From assembly GCA_012932865.1 (NCBI GenBank), contig SAXG01000101.1:1-64000 (forward strand): a stretch of 64,000 nucleotides of DNA, read 5' to 3'. Below the pieces are notes generated by a model. That model saw only the letters and a list, made by a program, of their open reading frames with translations, was not told the origin of the DNA and searched no databases. This DNA is from Amylostereum areolatum. Taxonomy: Eukaryota; Basidiomycota; Agaricomycetes; Russulales; Stereaceae. Positions 43,688-54,900 of the stretch are shown here, piece after piece; the first letter of the stretch is position 1; each line of letters starts with the position of its first letter. A program made the translations under genes and the position numbers.

Positions 43688-44049
43688 AATAGGTGGTAAG
43701 ACCCAGGCTCCTACCCACCGTCTCTGAGAGGTTCACTCTGAACTACGAGGGAAGGGAGGAGAGATGATATCTGAGGATTAGATTATCTTCTTATCTTATT
43801 GTTATCTCGGTCTTATCTGGATCTTCCTTTTTGGGCCTGTTTGATTGAACTTTGAATGTGAACCTCTCATAGATGGCTGGCACAAAACATTGGTAAACAA
43901 ACACCACCGCGGTGCCACCATCCCATTTGGATAGCCGCCACCCGCAGCCGCCGCGGGTTATGGTGGTCACGCCTGTGTATATTGACGCACCGGTACGTCT
44001 TCATCATCGACATCTTATGTCGGAAATTTTGTTTTGCATTATCAACCGG

Positions 44050-44235
44050 GCATTTCTCCTGACCGCTATTATGGCCGATTATGGCCATAATTGGCCATTA
44101 TCAGGTCAATTACTTCTTATCAAGCTATGATCAGGCCGTGATCAGGCCATTATCGGGCCATTATCATGGATTTCGGCCTGATCACCATAACAAGCAAATC
44201 TGACCCGTGATCATTGATGATCACTTGATGATAAT
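44050..44235. repeat. Clustered TGATCAGGCC/ATTATGGCC motifs
   Basis: Short AT-rich stretch with repeated GGCCATTAT, ATCAGGCC and TGATCA units in both orientations, located in the left subterminal part of the 3.0-kb TIR element. Comparable arrays in other DNA transposons bind transposase. Confidence 0.6.
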
Positions 44236-44559
44236 GCATTCCCAAATTTCCGACATACTTGTCCATCGACTTCAGCACCTGAATATAAGTGTTCACGGAG
44301 ATCACATTCTATTCCTCCATATACGACTAAGAATTCAGTGGACATATGTGGAAGAAGTATGTGTCAAAGTAGCGAAGCAGTGCCAAAGATATTGAGGAGC
44401 CATCGACAATTATTATACTCGTACACTAGAGAAGGCAATCCTACCCGTCACTGAGTCGATGTCATTTGACGAAGAATGCCCAGTGACCGTCGCTGCCCCA
44501 ACCCTAAGCCTGTCATTATCCCATCTGCTATGAACAGACCGCCACCACCGCGTGTGAAC

Positions 44560-45961
44560 TAAGACTCCAACGTTATAGTCTATTTACTGTCTATAAACAG
44601 TTTATATGGTATAGTTTTACTATCTAGCTACCCCATCAGCTGTAGACAGTAAGTAGTGAGTATACTAGACAGTAAACCCTATCTAAAGTGGTGGTGTGTG
44701 TCAAGAACGACCGACTAAGGAATGCATCCAATAGCCTTCTAAGTCGCGACACAGGCAGTGGCTCAGAGGAAGGGGGAATCAGGGAACAAAGGGAGAACAG
44801 TACATTGCACTCTAAGCCGGTAAAGACTAGGAGGAAAGACTAAGGAACTAGATACATGCAGGCCAGCTATATATACTAGGGAGGGGATGTGCACAGACCA
44901 AGGGGCACATCAGCGATGCCATCAAAGGGGATTGATCCACAGGTGTGAGATCAGATAGCGCGAGAAAGCAAGGAAAAAGCGGAGCAAAAGGGCGAACCGT
45001 GACAGTGTGTGGCATGCCTGTAGGTGCTACCAGGTGGAAGCTACTTATCAGCCTCTACTACACCTATTACACTCATGCTCAACTCTGGTGATTCTTTCAG
45101 CCATCTCAGCAGTCATTCTCAGCACCCATCTTCACATCTCCAGAGGTCCTAGAGCTCAATTGTTAGAAGGCCAATGAGGGGGGATATGGAAACCTTTGGA
45201 ACATCAGTACTTTGGGAAATGACCTGACGCACCTGATGCACTGCCTGATGCGCAGCTTCGGTTTCTTGGCAAATGGACAACATGTGGTTTCTCGGCAAAT
45301 GGACAACATGAGGTTTCTCAACATCTTGACAATGATGGAGAACGAGCTTAGACTTATCGAAAACAAGGCATATGAAGTCCATAGCTTCGTAGAATGCTTA
45401 GAGATACATTTATCCTTACGCTAGAAAAGATATGACTTGAAAAGACCACCTCCATGACGAGAGGTAAATGCTTCAAACATTTCGGCCACTCCTGACACCT
45501 GACAACCTGACGGGCACTTAAACACTGTCGTCAGGAGCTCAGATCGTTTCAGGGGCGGTCAGGAGCTGTCAGGTTGTTTCCCAAAGTACTGATGAACCCT
45601 TAAAATGGTAGAAGGTATATAATTCATTTGTTCTATTTATGTGCACTTTATGACTATAAACAGGAACATAAGGACCACTTTCTGGTCATCATGTGCATGG
45701 CCCAGGATTTTTCAGTAATTCCTGCTACCTTGGTGTCTGTTGAGTGCTTGTTCTCAGATGCTCGTCACATCTGTACTAATGCATGCTCATTACTAAAGGC
45801 TGAGACTATCTCAGAGCTTATGTGTACCAAACTCTACACTGAATTCTTTACCTCAATTTAACTGTCTTAACTGTCTATCTACTGTCTGTTTACTGTTTAG
45901 TATAGTATACTATCTAGCTACCCCAATCTCACTAGACATAAACTATACAGTTGGAGCCTTA
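44560..45961. mobile_element. Nested hAT-family element, 1.4 kb, TSD GTGTGAAC
   Basis: Ends TAAGACTCCAAC and GTTGGAGCCTTA (imperfect TIRs), flanked by an exact 8-bp duplication GTGTGAAC at 44552-44559 and 45962-45969. Both subterminal regions contain repeated TAGACAGTA/TACTGTCTA and CTATCTAGCTACCCCA motifs. It holds only the C-terminal piece of a hAT transposase, so it is internally deleted. It sits inside the 3.0-kb TIR element and is therefore younger than it. Confidence 0.85.
45628..45861 (+). pseudogene. hAT transposase C-terminal dimerisation domain fragment
   Basis: A 77-codon frame reading MCMAQDFSVIPATLVSVECL followed by FSDARHICTNACSLLKAETISELM. This is the hAT dimerisation signature (serine-x-x-x-E-x-x-F-S, then the L-x-x-x-x-x-x-LM helix). 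The catalytic RNase-H-like part upstream is missing or unrecognisable. Confidence 0.8.
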
Positions 45962-46717
45962 GTGTGAACCACCTCAAGAGGCCGTATCCGCTGCCGAGGA
46001 ATATGAGGAGCGGTGTTGTGCGTGCCCAGCCGCGAGATGATGTGTATATCTGGGAACATGGGGGAGGAGATGGATGATGCCGTGCTTGGGCCAACGAGGG
46101 AGAGCGATCCATCCGGGACAATGTGTGAGGGGATGAGTTGGACTTGGAGGATGCCCTAAGGATGAGGACATACATCCTATCACACATCAAGAAGAGACAT
46201 CAGACGGGGCACGATGAACTGACAATGTAAAGCAACGCACCCTCTTCCGCCCATGATCCCCACCATCCGGCCTCATCCTTCCTTCATCCTAGCCAAAGTA
46301 GTCAAAGTAGTTTCGACTTTTGAGAAGACATCCGAGAACTGGAGGCACAAGGAAGGAAGCACTGAACACAGGTGCGTTGGATGAGAAGGTGGTGGTAAAG
46401 GGAAAGGGATGGCCGGAAATTGAGCGTACCAACGCCTCGCACAGCCCGAGGAACTCTCCGGAGCCCTTGGCGGCGGTGGCTACCCAAATGGGACGGTGGC
46501 ACCACGGTGGCGTTTGTTTACCAATGTTTTGTGCCAGCCGTCTATGAGAGGTTCGCGTTCAAAGTTCAATCAAACAGGCTCAAAATGGAAACTGGTCATA
46601 TGATTTAATAGGCACATGACTTGTACACGTGATATCTACACCATCTTATCCCCCTCCTCCCTAGTAGTTCAGAGCGAACCTCTCAGAGACGGTGGGTAGG
46701 AGCCTGGGTAAGACCGA

Positions 46718-47100
46718 GCTGCGCGCGCTCACACGGGAAAAGTTCAGCTGACTGTGCGAGCTGTTCCTCCAGCTTTGAACAGCCCGCCAGTGATTTCGCG
46801 AAGGATACCCTTATAGACCATGTCGGGTCACACAGATTCAATCCTTCTATTCAAATTTCAATCCTCCTCCCTCCTCGTCGTTCCTGGATTCACAGCTGGA
46901 ACACTCTTATGTCTCTCTGACGGCTTCGACAGACATCTTAACATCTTCATTCGCGCCATATTTCTACTCTCCATGCTGAAATTTGTAAGAGAAGCTGACC
47001 AAGGGGAAAGCGGCATGAGTCTCAGCGCCAGCAACCCTCGGATTTTGCATGTCGCCGTTACAACGTCGGAGCCTTTGTTGCGCACACGTACCAATGAGCC
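46718..47100 (+). pseudogene. Probable continuation of the broken host gene
   Basis: Between the 3.0-kb element and gypsy element 2 an open plus-strand frame (from 46820, MSGHTDSILLFKFQSSSLLV) contains a hydrophobic stretch and runs into the LTR after RTRTNEP. The DNA just downstream of element 2 continues for a short way (HIYKGDLATWRHGE). Removing the transposons would join 43.17, 46.72 and 54.87 kb. Function not recognised. Confidence 0.35.
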
Positions 47101-47520
47101 TGTCAGAAACGCAGTTTATGAGACCGATGAACCGCCTAAGTCGCGATGATGGGAGGAGCGAGAAGAAAATAGATTCGAGAGTGCCGGGGTCTAGGGTAGT
47201 GCAACGTGCGCTACAGTACCGTATGACGAGATGGACAGTCTGAGGAAAAGGGAAAAGGGATACTGTCCTTATATACAAGTGGGAACGATGGTGCGATGCG
47301 ATGCGATAGTGGTGTGAGCGGAGGGAACAATAAGAAAGGAGTCATGGGGAGGAGGACGGAAGTCCGGAGCAATGATGTCATAGATAAGGATGCGGAACGC
47401 CGTTCGGAAGTCCGGGCAATGACGTCGTTGGAGCATGTGATGCGAAGGGAAGTCATGTGCCGTGACGCGTCGCGTGTACAAGGTCTGCAAACGAAGAAAG
47501 AAATGGAGCGATCCGTGACA
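47101..47520 (-). repeat. 3' LTR of gypsy element 2
   Basis: TG...CA repeat identical to the partner LTR except at about three sites, next to a purine tract (minus strand AAAGGGGGG) at 47523-47534. Confidence 0.95.
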
Positions 47521-47534
47521 TTACCCCCCCTTTA

Positions 47535-50500
47535 AGACGCGCTTTCACCTGGAGCGCGATGTCATCTGCAAGGGTGGATGCGAGAAAATCGTCAAAGGAG
47601 ATGCCGAGGGAACGCACAGGGCGGGGCGCATTTGGATGGCGCTTGTGGAAAGCGTCAATCATGTCAGTAACCTTTGAGAGCGACGAACGCGGGAGCCAGG
47701 TGTTTTCGGAGTCGGGATAGCCGGCCCACTTGACGAGGTACTGAATACCTTTCTTGTTACGAGTTGGTTTAGAGTCGACAATGTCTTCAACGTCGTATTC
47801 TTCTTCATTGTCAATGAGGTCTGGTGGCGGCTGTTCATAATTTGGCCCGTGAGCGGCTGTCTCCTTGTACGCGGTGAGCAGCGAGGCATGGAAGACTGGA
47901 TGGATTCACCACGTCTTCGGCAGCTTCAAGCGGTAGTTGACTGGGCTGATGACGTCAATGATTTCGAAGGGTCCAAATCGTTTGGCAGCAAGCTTAGCTT
48001 TCGGTCTCGTCGTCTTCAGATTTTTGCCTTCTAGCCATACTTTGTCTCCGACGGCAAACTGCGTTGATTCGCTGACCGTGTCGCCATTGTAGTGCTTCAT
48101 CAAGTCTGATGCGAGGGCAAGGCTGGCCTTGATCTCCTGTCGGACTTCTTCAAGTTGACGGAGGCGTTCTTCAACTGCGGGGACCTTTGAGGATGGGTTT
48201 ACGGATGGGTACATTTTCGGGAGGAAGCCGTAGAGGACTTCAAAGGGAGCCTTTCCAGTAGCTGCATGGGTGCGAGAGTTGTGAGAAAACTCGAAGAAGG
48301 GCAACCACTTCACCCAGTCATCTTGACGGTAGTTGCAGAATACCCGCAGAAACTGCTCGAGGTTCTGGTTCTCGCGTTCGGTCTGGCCATCTGTCTGTGG
48401 GTGATACGCTGTGCTGAGGGCGGACTTGATCCCGAGCTTCTCGTTGAGTGTACGCATCACCTGTCCAGCAAATTGGGGTCCACGATCCGAGATGATCTTG
48501 TCTGCTAAGCCGTAGTGTCGGTATACCTTATCAAAGAGAATGTCGGCCGTGCCATCGCTGGTGGTCTTCATTGTACATGGGGTGGTAACCACCATCTTGG
48601 TGAGGCGATCGACCACGACATTGACGGCGTTATAGCCTTCGCAGTCAGGGAGTTCGACGATGAAGTCGGTGGAGATGACGCCAAATGGTTGATCGGGTAC
48701 TTCATTTGGGATCATGTCGACGTGGGGTCGGCTGCTCTGTGTCTTCGTCGACTGGCAGGTTGCGCATCCTGCTACAAAGTCGCGGACAAAGACAGACATG
48801 CCAGGCCACCAATATTCACGACTCACAAGCTCGTAAGTCTTGAAGCGACCGGGGTGTCCAGCCAGGGGCGATTCATGGTACATTTTGACAATGTCGCGTT
48901 GCAACTCGTCGTCTGCAGGGACATATACTAGAGCTCTTCACGAGTGCACTCTTACAGGTACCTGCAACCTTGAGACAGGTACCTGTGGCTCCAGATCTTA
49001 TACTCCCACTCTCACAAGTATCAGGCACACAGGTACCTGTGGCACGGATACTCCCACTCGCGGATACACAGGTATGATAAGTACCTGTCATTCCTAGAAA
49101 ATATGATACAAGCAGCAGTAGTGGCCTTCTTAGACTCATCTTGGAAGCTCTGTTAGGCATATTGACACTCCATCTTCAAGGCAAGGATAATGCTAGTAAC
49201 ATTTAAGTACAGGTAAACTTGTATCAGAGTATGATACAGCATACCGCACAAGGCTTTCAGCTATATATGTGAGGGGAGGAGAGGAAATAGATGAGAAAGG
49301 GGCCACAATAGAAACAACAGTACATAAGGATCTACAAGAGAGAATGCTTATATCAATCCAACAGCTATTATCTGTAATTATGTCAAGATCAACCCTGCCA
49401 AAGTACCTGACAGGTATTTGACAGGTACTTGCACAGGTAACCTGTGAGCTCAAAAGTCATACCTGTACTCTCACGAGTATCAGGCACACGAGTACTCGTA
49501 TCCGCGGATGGCAATACCCACGGATGTGCCTTACAGGTACTCATACAGGTACTCACGAGTATAGCCACTCGTGAAGAGCTCTAACATATACCTTTCCTCT
49601 AAACAGGACCAGGCCTTCTTCGTAGTTCCACTCTTGAAGGTTCTTGACGAGTGTACGTGGTCCATTTCGTAAGATGGCATCCAGAGCTTGAACGACCTCG
49701 ATGTCCTTGGTCTTGCAGTCGCGGATACGTCGTCGGAGTTCGACATCGCCGAGGGAGGTTACTGCTCCTGGCCTTGTTGCACGTATCTGGAAGTACTTGG
49801 GGTCGAGCAAGATACGCTCCTTGTTGTCATTCTCAACGCCCTGCTTGTGATCAGGTCGTCGGGACATTGGGTCTGGGCGATGGGATACTCCTGGTTTGTG
49901 AACGAGCGCGAAGTCAAATCGAGTGAGGAATAGAGCCCAACGTGCCTGTTGGCGGCTCAGCTTCTGTGCCGTCTTGAAGTGCTCCAGGTTCTTGTGGTCT
50001 GTCCAGATTTCGACGGTGTCGGGGGCGCCTTCGAGGTAGTGGCGCCAGGCTTCGAGCGCACGGATGATCGCGAGTAGCTCCTTGTCGTAGATGTCGTAGT
50101 TGTGTTCCGGTTCCGATAGGGCCTTGGACAGATACGCCACTGGATGCCAGTGACCGTCGTCACCTTTCTGCGAGAGTATACCTCCAGTAGCAAAGTCCGA
50201 GGCGTCAACTTCGACGAGGTAAGGTTTCCTTGGATCAGGCATAACTAAGACAGGGGAGGAGGTGAACGCAGCTTTAAGTGCGTTAAACGCCGTCTGGCAT
50301 TCCGTCGACCAATTCCATGTGCAGTCCTTCTTTGTCAGGTCGAACAGAGGTCGTGCGATCTTGGAGAAATCCTTGATGAAGTGTCGGTAGAAATTACCAA
50401 ATCCGAGGAAGGATTGTACATCCTTGACCGTCCGGGGTGTAGGCCAGTCCTGGATACCAGCTACCTTGACGGGGTCCATGGCGATCTTGTCGTGTGAGAT

Positions 50501-52210
50501 AATGAGTCCGAGGTATTCAACGGAGTCCTGCTCGAAGACACATTTCTCTGGCTTAAGGAACAGGTCATTGTCTTGTAGGCGTTGGAGAACCTGTCGCACT
50601 ATGGCACGATGTTCCTCCATAGTTCGAGTGAATACGAGGATGTTGTCCATGTAGATGATGACTTTGCCCGAGTCGATAAGATCCTTGAAAAGTTCGTTCA
50701 TCATTGCCTGGAACGTCGTGGGGGAGTTCATAAGGCCGAAGAACATCACCGTAGGTTCAAAGAGGCCACGATTCGTCTTGAACGCAGCCTTCCACTCGTC
50801 GCCTTCCTTGATGCGGACATTGTTGTACCCCCAGCGGACATCCATCTTGGAGAAGATCTTTGCACCTTTGAGGCGGTCGACAATTTCTGAGATCAGCGGC
50901 AAGGGGTACTCGTTCTTGATGGTACCCTTGTTCAGCTCTCAATAGTCCTGTACAGGCCGCAGCTTCCCATCCTTCTTTTTGACGAAAAAGAACGGACTTG
51001 CCTGCGGCGACTTCGATGGGCGAATGTAGCCCTTCTTCAGGTGGTCGTCGAGGAAGGTATCGAGCTCGATCTGCTCGGAGGGGGAGAGCGGATAGATCTT
51101 GCACGGCTTGGGTTCGAAGCCGTCCTTCATGTCGATGGCATGATCCCATGGTCGTCGGTCGGGTAGTCGTTCAGAGGTTTTCTTGTCGAATACGGGTGCA
51201 AAGTCGCGGTATGGAGGGGGAACCAAGTCTTCAAAGGTTTGCGGACGTGCATTTTCCTTTGAGTGCTCTGCAAGCTCTTGCGCCTTGGTGAAGCCCGCGC
51301 GGATTGGTACTGCCTCCGGGTTAGAGCCGTCAACTTCAGGAAGAATCCCAGCACAACGCAGGCTATTGATCTCCCAGTCTCGGAAGACCCTGGGTCGTTC
51401 GTCGTCGTCTTCAGTGAAAAGGCGGGCAGGTAGAGGTGAGAGATGGGATGTGCGGATAAGAACACCTTTGACCCTGCGCACGGGGATGACATACGTAGGG
51501 ATAGGGGTCCAGGAGACATACACTGGTTCTGGGAAGGGGTCGTCCGGGACTAGAGGTACCTTAGGGGGCGCATCAGCTCGAACCTTTCGCTGTGATCGGG
51601 TCGACGATGGTGTTCGCGGCTTTGTTGCAAGGTTTGTCACGGTCGGTTCGGAGAGGGTGCAGGAGGGAGGGCAGCGGAGCATGTCAACACGATCTTGCTG
51701 CCAGTCTATGGTGGGGTTATGCTCATCGAGCCAGTCTGTTCCAAGGATCATATCGTGATCACCGATGTCGGTGATGAAGAACTCAGCTTCTTCCTCATGG
51801 TATGCCTTTGAGTCTTGCGAGTATATCCGGATTCGCTGGGTCGTCGTGTCACGTACCCAGCCCATGATGTTCTCGGTGCCATCCACGTTACGCACGGGGA
51901 ACGGGTTTTCTAGTTTTCTCGTGGTCAGCTTCTTGCGTTCAGCAAAGCTTCGATTGATGATGATTCCTTCTGCACCGCTGTCAAGCAGTGCATCTGCGTC
52001 GATTTGTCGGCCTGTCGCTCGTCCAATCATCTTGACTCTGAGCGTTATCGAGGGTGTTTGCCTGTTCTTCGTGACAGTAGAGAGGTGCACACACGATGGA
52101 TACGATTGCTCACATGAGGTCATAGATGATAATACAGAAAAGTGATTGTAAGATGCCGATGATACAAGTCCTTTGCCTCCGCCAGACGACGCGACTGGGG
52201 GGTGTTTCAA
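47535..52210 (-). pseudogene. Pol polyprotein of gypsy element 2, split by a MITE and two TGA codons
   Basis: Protease to the start of RT is one frame (50939-52210). RT/RNase H and the start of the integrase follow (to 49592), then the MITE, then the integrase core (47906-48904) and the chromodomain (about 47.66-47.82 kb, YLVKWAGYPDSENTW). In-frame TGA codons occur at 50939-50941 (after QDY, where relatives have Arg) and 47906-47908 (after PKTW, again an Arg position). The RT active-site box reads YMDN rather than YxDD, as in element 1. It lacks the three extra stops of element 1. Confidence 0.9.
48929..49583. mobile_element. hAT-type MITE, 655 bp, TSD ACATATAC, nested in gypsy pol
   Basis: Perfect 18-bp TIRs (TAGAGCTCTTCACGAGTG) and an exact 8-bp TSD ACATATAC (48921-48928 and 49584-49591). 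Comparison with the uninterrupted element 1 sequence confirms the empty site. The subterminal 150 bp at each end contain many ACAGGTACCTGT-like palindromes and half sites, typical of transposase-binding arrays in hAT elements. No ORF of note. Confidence 0.95.
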
Positions 52211-53232
52211 AAATCCTGCGACTCCAGGATATCCTTCAACAGTGCCACTGCCTGTTCCTTACCTTCCACGTCCAGATCCTTCAGCTGGCGGGTGATTGCC
52301 GCAATGGTTTTGGACGGGTCGGGGGTCGCTTTTGCGGTGGACGGAGCCGTGTTCGTTGGCAGGGGAGGGGCCTTGGACCCAGTCTCTACTGCGCCCACCC
52401 GTCGCGCGGTCGAGTCGCGGTTGGGGCAGTCGCGAGAGACGTGACCGGCTTGTCGACACATGAAGCACTTGCCTTCGCGCATCATCTTTGCGCGCTCGTC
52501 GTCCGTCAGCTTTGCAGGGTGGGTCGAGGTGTTGGTGAAGGCGCCGACTCGGCGCGACGAGGAGTCGTTGGTCGAACCATTCGAGGTGAGCGCGACAGCC
52601 CCTTTGGACTGACTGCTCTTCCTCTCCGGGTTCTCTTCGAGCCACTGGTGGTTGATGCGGCGGGCGCGCTCCTTCCACTCCGCGAGCTTGGTGGGGAACG
52701 GGTACGACCGGGCCACCTGCTTGCCGAGGTCACGCTGAAGTCCCTTCTTGAAAAAGTGGATTAGCGCCTCGTCGTCGTACGCTGACATGGTTGCCAGCAT
52801 CTCAAACTCGGTGATAAAGTCAGTGACGTCCCGGGTGGTCATTGCGAGCTCGTTGATCTTACGCTGAGCCTCTATCTTCGGATCGACGGGCACGAAGTCT
52901 TTGCCAAACCTCTCGAAGAGCTCTTTGTAGGAGCTATAGTGGAGTGTTGGGGGCGTGGGGTCGAGGGTTTCGGCGTCTTCCTTCTTGTCTTTGTCGGCGA
53001 AGAGTTCCATGTGGCGGTGCGTGGCCCAGGCTTTCGCCGTGTCGTCCTCCATCAGGCTGAGGAGGAGCATCATCTTGGCGTCATCTGTGGCATAAACATC
53101 CTTGTTAACGCGCAGGAACATGCGGAGCTCGAGGGAGAACCGGAGGGTGTCGCGTCGATCGCCTTTGAATGGCTTTGGCTTGGGGCCGATCTCCCGCTTG
53201 GAGACGGCAGGTTTGGATTCGGCGTCGGACAT
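52207..53232 (-). CDS. Gag of gypsy element 2
   Basis: An intact 341-codon frame, nearly identical to Gag of element 1, with the same helical gag domain and CCHC knuckle (CFMCRQAGHVSRDC). It ends LESQDF at TTTTTGA, and pol continues in the -1 frame from the same T run (52210). The conserved overlap in both copies supports -1 frameshifting as the mechanism for Gag-Pol. Confidence 0.9.
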   Translation of the reverse strand: MSDAESKPAVSKREIGPKPKPFKGDRRDTLRFSLELRMFLRVNKDVYATDDAKMMLLLSLMEDDTAKAWATHRHMELFADKDKKEDAETLDPTPPTLHYSSYKELFERFGKDFVPVDPKIEAQRKINELAMTTRDVTDFITEFEMLATMSAYDDEALIHFFKKGLQRDLGKQVARSYPFPTKLAEWKERARRINHQWLEENPERKSSQSKGAVALTSNGSTNDSSSRRVGAFTNTSTHPAKLTDDERAKMMREGKCFMCRQAGHVSRDCPNRDSTARRVGAVETGSKAPPLPTNTAPSTAKATPDPSKTIAAITRQLKDLDVEGKEQAVALLKDILESQDF

Positions 53233-54440
53233 CTTGTCGAAAGGGAGGGGGACGGTGAGGGATTGGGCGAGTTCTTGATCAAGGTGGCGTAGGGTTTCTC
53301 GTCGGCGTTCTTCTGCTTCTTCAACTTCGTCCTCAACTTGTTTTGCGACAAGGAAGTCGGCGGGGGTGAGGAATTGCTGGTTATGATGCCACGACCAGTG
53401 ATCTTGGACGGGACTGAACGAAGTGGGCTGCCACTCAACTACTGATCGTCCTGGGGTTCCGTTCTTGTTCCGTCTATAGGCGTACCACTTCCCAGTTGTG
53501 TCGTTGTAGTTGATCCCCTCTGGGACTTCGACTACAGTGCGTCGACGGGGTGGGGGCGAGTTGGTCGGAGGGGGGTTCAGGAAGCGCTGTAGAACGTCCG
53601 CAGCGGTGGCAAAATCCGATTCTTCGACGTAGGGTTGTTCGTCGCGGTCGTCGAAGTACCAGTCTCGACGTTGCCGGTTTGGTTCGTCGTGCAGCCAACG
53701 TACGGATTCCTTAGTCTGCTGCGAGGTGAGGATATAGTATTCTTCGGGACAGTAGTCTCGAAAAACGCCTGGGGGGAGGTTCGGAGTGGGGGGACGAGGG
53801 GCTGTGGAGGACGTGATGATGGTCTAGAAGAAGTCCGCCGCGATGGGGCGACAGCCGAGGAGTTTCTTGGTGAGGTAGCCGGCTTTTACTGCCTGGCAGA
53901 TCTTATGTTCGTGGTGGCGGCGACGAAGGGTCTTACCCTTGATGGTGGGACGGAGGACTGGTGGCGGGGTGGATTCGGGGGTCCGGCGGTTAAACTGGGA
54001 GACGGAGGTGAAACTGGTTTGGAGGATCGGGTTGGGGGCGTCCTGGATGAGGTATGTGTGGTAGGTGGGGGCGTGGAGGGTGAATTCAAGGCGTTCGAGA
54101 TCTACGTTGATGCACGTAGTGATCCGGACGTATAGGGCGAGGACGACAGTACCGTGATCCTTGTGCCACCTCCACTCGAAGATGCGGAAGTTGAGGCCGT
54201 GCGCGGTCCAGGGATCTTTCTTGCAGAGGTTCTGTATGGGGACGAGGCAGTTGACGGTGACGGCGTCGGACCAAGGGTAGGGGAGTGGTGCGTCGTCGCG
54301 GGGGGTGATCGGCTTTCCGTTGAACGGGAGGAAAACCGGTGCGTTCGGGAGGTCCGTGGTGGGAGTTTTTAACGTCGTAGAGACGGCAGAGGTATATGGA
54401 GAGAGGGGTGCGAGGTAGGCGTAGGGGTAGACTGTCCAGG
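53233..54440 (-). pseudogene. Leader ORF of gypsy element 2, one in-frame TAG
   Basis: A long frame from just inside the 5' LTR: YAYLAPLSPYTSAVSTT, CKKDPWTAHGLNFRIFEWRW, PTIKGKTLRRRHHEHKICQ. It runs to a TAG at 53824-53826, after which the same frame resumes through KWYAYRRNKNGTPGRSVVEW and joins gag. If the TAG is read through or ancestral, Gag would have a large N-terminal extension. The first bases after the LTR, CCTGGACAGTC, include a TGG that may begin the primer-binding site. Function unknown. Confidence 0.55.
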
Positions 54441-54860
54441 TGTCAGAAACGCAGTTTATGAGACCGATGAACCGCCTAAGTCGCGACGATGGGAGGAGCG
54501 AGAAGAAAATAGATTCGAGAGTGCCGGGGTCTAGGGTAGTGCAACGTGCGCTACAGTACCGTATGACGAGATGGACAGTCTGAGGAAAAGGGAAAAGGGA
54601 TACTGTCCTTATATACAAGTGGGAACGATGGTGCGATGCGATGCGATAGTGGTGTGAGCGGGGGGAACAATAAGAAAGGAGTCATGGGGAGGAGGACGGA
54701 AGTCCGGAGCAATGATGTCATAGATAAGGATGCGGAACGCCGTTCGGAAGTCCGGGCAATGACGTCGTTGGAGCATGTGATGCGAAGGGAAGTCATGTGC
54801 CGTGACGCGTTGCGTGTACAAGGTCTGCAAACGAAGAAAGAAATGGAGCGATCCGTGACA
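54441..54860 (-). repeat. 5' LTR of gypsy element 2
   Basis: 420-bp TG...CA LTR with the minus-strand TATATAAGGACAG core-promoter candidate near 54606-54618. It is followed by the TSD GAGCC and, 40 bp on, by the UbiA-2 start codon, so it sits in the UbiA-2 promoter. Confidence 0.95.
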
Positions 54861-54900
54861 GAGCCGCACATATACAAGGGCGACCTGGCAACCTGGCGAC

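Larger units (their letters stand above)
43704..46708. mobile_element. 3.0-kb TIR transposon (non-autonomous), interrupted by a nested hAT element
   Basis: Terminal inverted repeats of about 48 bp start CAGGCTCCTACCCACCGTCT at both ends with two or three mismatches. A second inverted block (43835-43960 with 46455-46580) extends the similarity inward. It is flanked by GGTAAGACC at 43695-43703 and 46709-46717. Nine bases match, which is one more than the 8-bp hAT norm and could equally suggest a Mutator-like element. No transposase is encoded outside the nested insertion. Class left open. Confidence 0.8.
47101..54860 (-). mobile_element. Ty3/gypsy chromodomain retrotransposon, element 2, TSD GAGCC
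   Basis: The same family as element 1. LTRs 47101-47520 and 54441-54860 differ at only about three positions. The element is flanked by an exact 5-bp duplication GAGCC (47096-47100 and 54861-54865), so it is a recent, complete insertion. Its coding strand is minus. A 655-bp hAT-type MITE has inserted in pol after integration or in the source. Apart from the MITE, pol retains two stops that element 1 also has. Confidence 0.95.
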
